Shown: piece after piece, positions 55,214 through 60,839 of the stretch
Layout: each line of letters begins with the position of its first letter
Position numbering within the stretch: position 1 is the stretch's first letter
NCBI GenBank assembly: GCA_947479815.1
Contig: CANKAT010000010.1
Span: 1 to 60,839 of the forward strand
Origin: Sphingobacteriaceae bacterium
GTDB taxonomy: Bacteria > Bacteroidota > Bacteroidia > Sphingobacteriales > Sphingobacteriaceae
Length of the DNA stretch: 60,839 nt
Direction: 5' to 3'
Made by a program: the position numbers and the translations under genes
The notes under the pieces: model-generated
Databases searched by the model: none
Told to the model about the DNA's origin: nothing
The model's input: only the letters and a program-made list of their open reading frames with translations

Positions 55214-55951
55214 CTAAACTGATTTTTTAAGTTTGATGATTCCTACTAAATGCATTAATTTCATTACAGGATAAACCGGATCAACTTCAAACCATTTCTT
55301 TCCAAAATTGGCACTATTGGGAAATCTGTGGTGGTTGTTTTGGAATAATTCTCCAAGCATTAGTAAATCAAATGGAGTTGTGTTTTTTGATTTATCATTA
55401 TTGTCAAAATTCGAATATCCGTATTTATGACCACACCAATTTACAATTGCACCATGAAGTGGCCCCATTAGATAATGAATAGGGAGTAAGAGATAAAGCC
55501 ATTCTGAACCAACAGGTACAAAAGCGATATAAAACCAGGTATAAGCCGCTCCAAAAAGCAGTCTGGATGCTATAGATGATCCAATTCTGTCGATTAAAGG
55601 CCACTCTGGATAATTACCCACAAAGCGAGCTTCCGGATCTTTTGTGCGATTTAGATGGTCTCTGAAAGTAATTATGGTAGATTTCATTAACTGAAATATA
55701 TCTGTAAAGAAATGAGGCGAATGCGGGTCCTTCTCGGTGTCGCTATAGGCATGATGCTCACGATGCATCAATGCATATGCACGTGGGTTTAAGAAAGACG
55801 CACCTTCAAAGATATAAGCCATCAGGTAAATGATCCGTTCCCAGGTTTTACTCATGGTAAACATTCTGTGGGATGCATAACGGTGCTGGAAAAAGGTTTG
55901 AAAAAACAGAGATAGGAACCAATGCGCAACAAAAAAGATTAAAATAGCCAT
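55214..55951 (-). CDS. Acyl-CoA / acyl-lipid fatty acid desaturase
   Basis: The 245-residue membrane di-iron enzyme has the three His boxes: HRYASH (23-28), HREHH (63-67) and NNHHRFP (205-211). Four hydrophobic helices flank them. It has the stearoyl-CoA Delta9-desaturase pattern and would put a double bond into membrane fatty acids, using O2 and an electron donor not encoded nearby. It is shorter than typical eukaryotic members and lacks a cytochrome b5 domain. The gene stands on the minus strand upstream of the receiver gene. Confidence 0.92.
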   Translation of the reverse strand: MAILIFFVAHWFLSLFFQTFFQHRYASHRMFTMSKTWERIIYLMAYIFEGASFLNPRAYALMHREHHAYSDTEKDPHSPHFFTDIFQLMKSTIITFRDHLNRTKDPEARFVGNYPEWPLIDRIGSSIASRLLFGAAYTWFYIAFVPVGSEWLYLLLPIHYLMGPLHGAIVNWCGHKYGYSNFDNNDKSKNTTPFDLLMLGELFQNNHHRFPNSANFGKKWFEVDPVYPVMKLMHLVGIIKLKKSV

Positions 55952-56128
55952 ATAATTTTCAAATGGTTAAACACAAGTAATGGCCATCTTTTACAATGAA
56001 TTTAGAACGAGTGAGATTTTTTTATAATCCTGTTAAAATCAATTTAAAGAGAATTATTATAAAGGTAGTTTATTCAATCGAATTTTAAGAATTCAAATTA
56101 ATCAAGAGCTGAAATACAATTCAATTTG

Positions 56129-56581
56129 TCAGGTATACTCCGGCAACTCTTCAACAAAGCGGTAGCTTTCTTTTTCGAAGTCAATTTCACAGCAAAAATG
56201 CTGTAAGCCATTACTAACAAGCAGCCATTGAACACGGTGTATGAAATTATATCTTGCTATCTGATCGAAAGTATCCTGGCTGATCTTTACAGAGGGTGCT
56301 TTGCATTCAACAAGTACTATTTTATTGCCGGAATTATTGTAAATCAAAATGTCTGATCGTTTCTGTAAACTATTTAATTTCAAGCCTCCCTCTAGCTGTA
56401 TGAGTGAACGTGGATAGTACTTTTCCCGAATCAGAAATTGTACCAGATGCTGCCTGACCCATTCTTCAGGGGTAAGTACCAGAAATTTTTTCCTAATCTC
56501 ATCAAAAATAAAAGTCATATCTCCTTCTTCTTTAATCCGGATAGGATAGGGCGGCAGATTTAAAGGTATGGGCTCAAACAT
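56129..56581 (-). CDS. HsdR_N-like PD-(D/E)XK domain protein
   Basis: The 150-residue protein starts at ATG 56581; a GTG at 56596 would add five residues. It consists only of the type I restriction enzyme R-protein N-terminal (HSDR_N) fold: a core RSDILIYNNSG...IVLVECKAPSV with the nuclease Asp, Glu and Lys (Asp77, Glu92 and Lys94 in the short form), followed by the Gln/Tyr motif FDQIARYNF. There is no helicase, methylase or specificity gene nearby, so it is not a type I system. The divergent neighbour is holA. Function is unknown; a DNA-repair or replication-linked nuclease is a guess. Confidence 0.85.
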   Translation of the reverse strand: MFEPIPLNLPPYPIRIKEEGDMTFIFDEIRKKFLVLTPEEWVRQHLVQFLIREKYYPRSLIQLEGGLKLNSLQKRSDILIYNNSGNKIVLVECKAPSVKISQDTFDQIARYNFIHRVQWLLVSNGLQHFCCEIDFEKESYRFVEELPEYT

Positions 56582-56676
56582 TTCTGTAAATTTCACAAAA
56601 TCATTTCAATATGCCTAATACCCTTAATTATATTTTAATACCTTCATTCTACCCTTTAAAGATTTACAATATTTTG

Positions 56677-56684
56677 TAATTTTG
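56677..56684 (+). promoter_or_regulatory. -7 box of holA
   Basis: TAATTTTG matches TAnnTTTG exactly, 9 nt before the ATG at 56694. It includes the TTG at 56682, making that an unlikely start codon. TTTA 18 bp upstream is a weak -33. Confidence 0.5.
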
Positions 56685-56693
56685 AAGACCAGA

Positions 56694-57725
56694 ATGGATA
56701 TCAACGACCTTATTAAAGATCTCAAAAGCCGGAAGTTTAAACCGGTGTACCTGCTACATGGCGAGGAGTCTTATTACATAGATAAGATCAGTGATTTTAT
56801 TGAAGAAAATGTACTTAATGATGCTGAAAAAGGCTTTAATCAAAGTATTTTTTATGGTAAGGATTCAGATATCATGAGCATTTTAAACGCTGCCAAGCGT
56901 TATCCGATGATGAGTGAATATCAGGTTATACTCGTTAAGGAAGCTCAGGAATTGAAGTGGGGAAAAGATGGAGATGATGATAAAAAATTAGCGGATCCTT
57001 TAGTAAGCTATTTTGAGAATCCTCTTCAAAGTACAATTCTGGTATTTTGTTTTCGAAACGGCAAGTTTGATAAGCGTAAAAAGACGTATAAAGCCATCGA
57101 GAAAACGGGAATTGTATTTGAATCAGCTAGTCTTAATGATCATAAAGTTTCAGCATGGATTGAAAATTTTGTTCATCAGAAAGGATATAAAATTCAAGCC
57201 CAGGCCTCGGCACTCATGGCAGAATATTTAGGTAATGATCTCTCCAAAGTTTCTAATGAGCTCGAAAAGCTGATGCTTAATGTAAAGGCCGGTCAGGAGA
57301 TTAATACAGATGATATACAAAACAATATTGGAATCAGTAAGGAATATAATGTGTTTGAACTTCAAAACGCCATAGCCCGCAAGGATGCATTTAAAGTGAA
57401 TCAGATTATTAATTATTTCGCTGAAAACCCTAAGAATAATCCTATTTTCTTATTGCTGGGAAACCTTAATTCCTATTTTGGTAAGATTCTCAAAGTTCAT
57501 TATGCTACTGACCGCTCCCCGCAGGGGCTTGCACGGGAGCTTGGGGTTTCACCCTATTTTGTAAAAGATTTTGAAAATGCTGCAAGGAACCATAGCAAGG
57601 AAAAAGTATTTCGTATAATCAGCTATCTCCGAGAATGTGATCTGAAAAGCAAGGGTGTAGATGCAAGCGCAAATACAGAACATGGCGAATTGATGAAAGA
57701 GCTTTTGTATAAGATCATTCACTAA
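56694..57725 (+). CDS. holA: DNA polymerase III delta subunit
   Basis: The 343-residue protein starts at ATG 56694 (MDINDLIKDLKSRKF). It has the HolA N-terminal signature PVYLLHGEESYYIDKISDFIEEN, an AAA+-like fold without a functional P-loop, and the delta C-terminal collar domain with NNPIFLLLGNLNSYFGKIL and the ending ELMKELLYKII. Delta opens the sliding clamp in the clamp-loader complex. It diverges from the HsdR_N-like gene with about 112 bp between starts. Confidence 0.93.
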   Translation: MDINDLIKDLKSRKFKPVYLLHGEESYYIDKISDFIEENVLNDAEKGFNQSIFYGKDSDIMSILNAAKRYPMMSEYQVILVKEAQELKWGKDGDDDKKLADPLVSYFENPLQSTILVFCFRNGKFDKRKKTYKAIEKTGIVFESASLNDHKVSAWIENFVHQKGYKIQAQASALMAEYLGNDLSKVSNELEKLMLNVKAGQEINTDDIQNNIGISKEYNVFELQNAIARKDAFKVNQIINYFAENPKNNPIFLLLGNLNSYFGKILKVHYATDRSPQGLARELGVSPYFVKDFENAARNHSKEKVFRIISYLRECDLKSKGVDASANTEHGELMKELLYKIIH

Positions 57726-57754
57726 TTTGCTGGTAAATTTGCTATAAACTAAAT

Positions 57755-57788
57755 AATTCAATATTGAATTTATTTCTTTTTTCGTCTG
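57755..57788 (+). terminator. Palindrome and T-rich tract after holA
   Basis: The exact 16-bp palindrome AATTCAATATTGAATT (57755-57770) is followed by a T-rich stretch to about 57782. It could be a weak terminator for holA, 30 bp after the stop, or a binding site; the stem has little GC. Confidence 0.4.
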
Positions 57789-57874
57789 GCATTCTACCGT
57801 TTATGCGATTTTTTTTTTTGAGTAATCTGGGATATTGATTAAAATTTTAACCTTCAGGAAGGCTCTTGATATTT

Positions 57875-58792
57875 TTATTTCTTCCCTATCACATGTAAAT
57901 TAATAAGGCTGGAATGTAGGAAGCCTAATGTATTTCCAGGTTTAATATCCAGGGTATTACGCAGGTAAATGTCAATTATACCTTTGGCCACCTTAGTTTT
58001 AGTTTCTAGAAATTCAGGTTCAACGGCAACGAGGAAATCTTTAAAATGCATTTTCCCATTATGATCAACTACCACCGAGAATGAATACTGAAAATTCTGA
58101 TAAGCTTTGTCAATATTGATTCGATATTCAGGATATAAATATTCCTCTGATCGATTTACATGCCCTAAATAGGGGTCAAGAGTGGGTTTGATTTTTTCTA
58201 CCCTCGTAATTCTACTCCTGCTATTCAGTACAACCGGATTTCTTGCAGCAAATGCACTATCTAAATTGCTGTTAGCCTGTATAGCCCGGTATTTTATAAA
58301 AAGCGAGTCTTCGCTACTGGGAGCTTTTAACTTGGCGGCATCTATTTTTAATACATTTTTAATGTATTCATCTGAGTAAAGCTTCATGTAGATAGTTGAT
58401 TGATCTTCATTCACCACTCGTGATTCTAAAGCCATTACCTGCAAAAGGATACTGTCTTTGCTAACATGTTTCACTCTGAACCATTCGCGGGCAAATTGAA
58501 AGAGTGCCTTATGGCTGTGGAAGATACGGTAGGTCATGTAGTGCTTCTTCTCCGGACTAAAAATCTTGACCGAATCATCGGCATTAAAGTAAATATTCCA
58601 TTCCGGTTCCAGTTGAAAGCCCTGCTCATTGAATGATAAACCGTTTTGAAATGAACGTCTTACTTCTGTATACCTTATTCCCTTAATTTCGGTAAATGTG
58701 GGTACTGGCTCCTCGTTAATATTGGTTATATAATAACAAGAATAACAAAGTGAAATCACGAAAAATAATAGGAGCAGAGCTAGAGATTTCAT
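57875..58792 (-). CDS. Predicted lipoprotein/secreted protein of unknown function
   Basis: The 305-residue protein has a hydrophobic signal (MKSLALLLLFFVISLCYSCYY) with two cysteines, at 16 and 19, that could serve as a lipobox; neither fits the consensus perfectly. The remainder is polar, beta/alpha mixed, with repeated Tyr- and Phe-rich segments and no known motif. It is transcribed alone on the minus strand. No homologous family is recognised. Confidence 0.7.
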   Translation of the reverse strand: MKSLALLLLFFVISLCYSCYYITNINEEPVPTFTEIKGIRYTEVRRSFQNGLSFNEQGFQLEPEWNIYFNADDSVKIFSPEKKHYMTYRIFHSHKALFQFAREWFRVKHVSKDSILLQVMALESRVVNEDQSTIYMKLYSDEYIKNVLKIDAAKLKAPSSEDSLFIKYRAIQANSNLDSAFAARNPVVLNSRSRITRVEKIKPTLDPYLGHVNRSEEYLYPEYRINIDKAYQNFQYSFSVVVDHNGKMHFKDFLVAVEPEFLETKTKVAKGIIDIYLRNTLDIKPGNTLGFLHSSLINLHVIGKK

Positions 58793-58990
58793 TAGGGCTA
58801 AAATTATGAAAAATACGGGTGATGCTTGAGGATCCTTTTAATTACTTTTTTATTTAAAGATAGGGCCCTTTGTTTAAATGAAATTCTCTAATAAATAGCG
58901 ACTTTAGTTATTACCACTTGTACTTTGTCTTTCTTATTCACTCAGATATGGATCGTAAAATTGAAAATTTAATTTATATAAATAATTGAT

Positions 58991-59908
58991 TTACAATAGA
59001 TTAATTGAATTTAACCAGTTCTTCAGATTGAGCATATACTTATCTTTTGTGGTTTTATTGTTCATGCCAAAGCCATGACCGCCCTGCGGGTAAATGATCA
59101 TATTACTATAGATTTTTTGTTTTAATAGCGCCTCATAATAGGATAGGCTATTTGCAACGGGTACGGCTGGGTCATCACCAGCATGGACCAAAAATGCAGG
59201 AGGTGTTTGTTCAGTTACACGCAGTTCATTTGAAAATTTTTGTAAGGTTTCAAGTGGCTGAATTTTGCCTAGTAAATTCATTCGGCTTCCTTTATGTGTG
59301 ATTCCATCCATAAAACTGATAACCGGATAGATAAGCACAGAAAAATCTGGACGCAGAGAAGTTTGTTTCGGATTTTCGATCAATTGTTCAGTAAATCGGG
59401 TCGAGGCGCTTGCTGCCAAATGACCGCCAGCAGAGAAGCCCATGATTCCAATTTTTGTTCCATCAAGATTAAATTGCTGCGCATTTTCCCTTACCAGTTG
59501 AATAGCTCTTTGTGCATCTTGCAAGGGGCCAATCGATTTATCTACCATGATCGAATCGTCAGGCAAACGGTATTTTAATACAAATGCGGTAATGCCCATC
59601 TCGTTAAATGCTCTTGCAACGTCTGCACCCTCATGTGAAGCTGCCAATATGCCGTACCCGCCTCCAGGGCAAATAATTACTGCAGTATGCTTTTCTGATT
59701 GTTTTTCAGGTGTATACATCGTAAGTGTAGGAACAGATACTTTGCTAATACGAAGTATCCCAGCCGCATCTGTAACTGATTTTTCTTTATTGGCTGATGG
59801 TTTACTATTTGGAATTACTCCTTCATACAATGGTAAAACCGTTTGTGCATTCATTGAATTGGTATAAAGCATGCTTATGGAACAAAATAGTAGTGTTAAA
59901 ACTTTCAT
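58991..59908 (-). CDS. Secreted alpha/beta-hydrolase esterase
   Basis: The 305-residue protein has a signal peptide (MKVLTLLFCSISMLYTNSMNAQ), the oxyanion-hole motif ICPGGGYGILAASHEGADVA, the nucleophile elbow GFSAGGHLA (Ser near residue 159), Asp in HAGDDPAVPVANS and His in PQGGHGFGMNN. This is the complete triad of the BD-FAE/acetyl-xylan-esterase-like group common in Bacteroidota. It probably cleaves acyl esters from polysaccharides in the periplasm or at the surface. No glycoside hydrolase or SusCD pair is nearby, so the substrate is unknown. Confidence 0.9.
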   Translation of the reverse strand: MKVLTLLFCSISMLYTNSMNAQTVLPLYEGVIPNSKPSANKEKSVTDAAGILRISKVSVPTLTMYTPEKQSEKHTAVIICPGGGYGILAASHEGADVARAFNEMGITAFVLKYRLPDDSIMVDKSIGPLQDAQRAIQLVRENAQQFNLDGTKIGIMGFSAGGHLAASASTRFTEQLIENPKQTSLRPDFSVLIYPVISFMDGITHKGSRMNLLGKIQPLETLQKFSNELRVTEQTPPAFLVHAGDDPAVPVANSLSYYEALLKQKIYSNMIIYPQGGHGFGMNNKTTKDKYMLNLKNWLNSINLL

Positions 59909-60239
59909 ATTGATTTATTAAAATCTGTTAAATGCGTTTTGGATATTTTTTCAGATTCAAGGTATTAAAAACCATCATTCTAAACTATAAATTCCTGAGA
60001 TCTTTTATAATTAAATCCAATTAACAAATGCAAATATTGATTTTTGCATCTAAAAATAGGTTAAAATTAGATACTGGCGTGTGTTCATTTTAAAACTTCA
60101 TGGTCTTATATCATGAGTTGCCAATTTGCTGAAGGGGGGGGATTAGTATTTTAAAAAAAAATCGAGAAATTAGATTTATTCTCCTTTATGCTGACGATTT
60201 ACAACATATCCAAAAAAGTCAGAAAAAATTAAATAGTGC
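59909..60239. other. Intergenic region between the esterase and the FN3-like gene
   Basis: This 331-bp region has no credible gene. It holds a 7-bp hairpin (ATGCAAA at 60028-60034 with TTTGCAT at 60043-60049), a run of eight G residues at 60134-60141 and a run of A residues near 60155-60163. Confidence 0.6.
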
Positions 60240-60839
60240 TCAATTAACCATAAATTGAAAAGTTCCTGAATCAGAAGTATTGCCTTTTGTATCTCTTGTT
60301 ATGACCTTCCAGTAATAGGTTGTGGCAGAGTTTACGCTTACATTGGCTAAGCTAGATTCGGTTAATTTACTTTGAAGAATTGCAGGAGTATTCGTTGTTC
60401 CAAAATATACATCATAGTTTGCAATATCGTTATCGGTATCTAAACCCCGCCATTGAAGTGTAATTTTGCCATTCGTTGCTGATACTTTTTGTCCTAATGT
60501 TGGGCTAATTATTTCGGCCGGATAGGGTGGGTAACTTATCACGCCTAAACCTGAATTATAAAATTTCCAGACAGGGCTACTAGCCGTTGTTAGACTTTTA
60601 CTTGACTTAGAAGTTATAAACCATGAATAGGGTGTATTTCGCTTTAATGTGACTTCCAAGCTTGTAGTACTTGTTAGTTGATTAGAAACCGAATTTGTCA
60701 ATAAATTTTTAATAGTTAACTCATAACTTTCTGCATTAGCCGCAGCAGACCATTTAAATTCAATAGTGCTTTCAGTATCAGATATTATTTTGCCCGCAGT
60801 GCAAACCTCATCTTTTAAAGGTGCTACTAAAACACTTGC
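60240..60839 (-). CDS. Fibronectin-III-like surface protein, N-terminus beyond window
   Basis: The frame is open from the right edge for 199 codons and a stop, so the N-terminal part and the signal sequence are missing. Two FN3-type beta-sandwich units are visible. The first ends near SPVWKFYNSGLGV and the second runs from ISPTLGQKVSATNGKITLQWRGLDTDNDIANYDVYFGTT to TTYYWKVITRDTKGNTSDSGTFQF, with the typical W, Y-x-V-Y and Y-Y-W-K-V positions. It is Ser/Thr-rich, as in secreted proteins. No gliding-type sorting domain is visible: it ends right after the FN3 domain. Function is unknown. Confidence 0.85.
   Translation of the reverse strand, partial: ASVLVAPLKDEVCTAGKIISDTESTIEFKWSAAANAESYELTIKNLLTNSVSNQLTSTTSLEVTLKRNTPYSWFITSKSSKSLTTASSPVWKFYNSGLGVISYPPYPAEIISPTLGQKVSATNGKITLQWRGLDTDNDIANYDVYFGTTNTPAILQSKLTESSLANVSVNSATTYYWKVITRDTKGNTSDSGTFQFMVN

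Noticed and set aside
56129-56581. Type I restriction-modification system
   Set aside because: Only the HsdR N-terminal-like domain is present; there is no helicase, methylase or specificity gene in the window.
60134-60141. Run of eight G residues as a phase-variation tract
   Set aside because: It lies between genes, about 225 bp upstream of the esterase start and beyond the FN3-like stop, not in a coding frame or an evident promoter spacer. Only noted as a length-variable site.
1-60839. tRNA, rRNA, CRISPR, riboswitch, insertion sequence or prophage
   Set aside because: None seen in the intergenic regions read on both strands; no transposase, integrase or phage gene among the coding regions. 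Automated searches (tRNAscan, Rfam) could still find small RNAs I missed.

Overview
The window looks like chromosome from a Bacteroidota bacterium, probably of the Sphingobacteriales (Pedobacter-like) type. The evidence is low GC content, almost no Shine-Dalgarno sequences, repeated TAnnTTTG (-7) promoter boxes, DUF4294/DUF6588-type proteins, a bacillithiol gene (bshB1), an HU-fold/SPOR protein, and the gene pairs rpsA-cmk and holA-HsdR_N-like. This placement is inferred from gene content, not from a search. It is mostly ordinary core genome: I see no insertion sequence, prophage, CRISPR array, rRNA or tRNA. Two genes run off the ends: an amino-acid permease on the left and a fibronectin-III-like surface protein on the right.

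Layout. 1-5.3 kb: two APC permeases flanking a K+-dependent membrane pyrophosphatase. 5.3-15 kb: folC (with a possible 48-residue ORF after it), then a tightly packed six-gene minus-strand operon: TPR protein, outer-membrane barrel, HU-fold/SPOR membrane protein, ExbB, ExbD, TonB-like. 15-24 kb: pyrR-pyrB, rpsA, cmk, arfB, an LpxR-like enzyme and lon. 24-32 kb: a TPR protein, two unknown membrane/lipoproteins, gpmI, nadC, plsY, pabB, purA and a Fur-family regulator. 32-41 kb: the (p)ppGpp enzyme, DUF4294-gpx-bshB1, lysine aminotransferase, an ACC deaminase/D-cysteine desulfhydrase-like enzyme and a DUF6588 barrel. 40-50 kb: rluD, a class IV aminotransferase, fmt, a NamZ-like muramidase, a LolC/E-like permease, mazG, mnmD, rhodanese and an M13 peptidase. 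50-61 kb: valS, arsR-arsM, a lone receiver protein, a fatty-acid desaturase, an HsdR_N-like nuclease fold divergent from holA, a lipoprotein, an esterase and the FN3-like fragment.

The most interesting unit is the 7.2-14.9 kb operon. Gene for gene it resembles a Tol-Pal-CpoB machine built from other parts: an ExbB/ExbD motor, a TonB-like transmitter, a peptidoglycan-binding SPOR protein that also has a putative cytoplasmic DNA-binding fold, a large periplasmic TPR protein, and an outer-membrane barrel with no room for a normal plug. Other points worth checking are: an arsM whose reading frame continues past an in-frame UGA to Gly-Cys-Cys; matching arsR operator-like sites; -7 boxes ending 3-5 nt before the start codons of arfB, cmk, gpmI and rluD, which suggest leaderless mRNAs; an rpsA leader with a hairpin and a rare AGGAG; and a 35-bp palindrome at 38.0 kb.

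Where homologues favour an internal start, I shortened the frame and say so. Functions rest on motif reading and family knowledge, without database searches.
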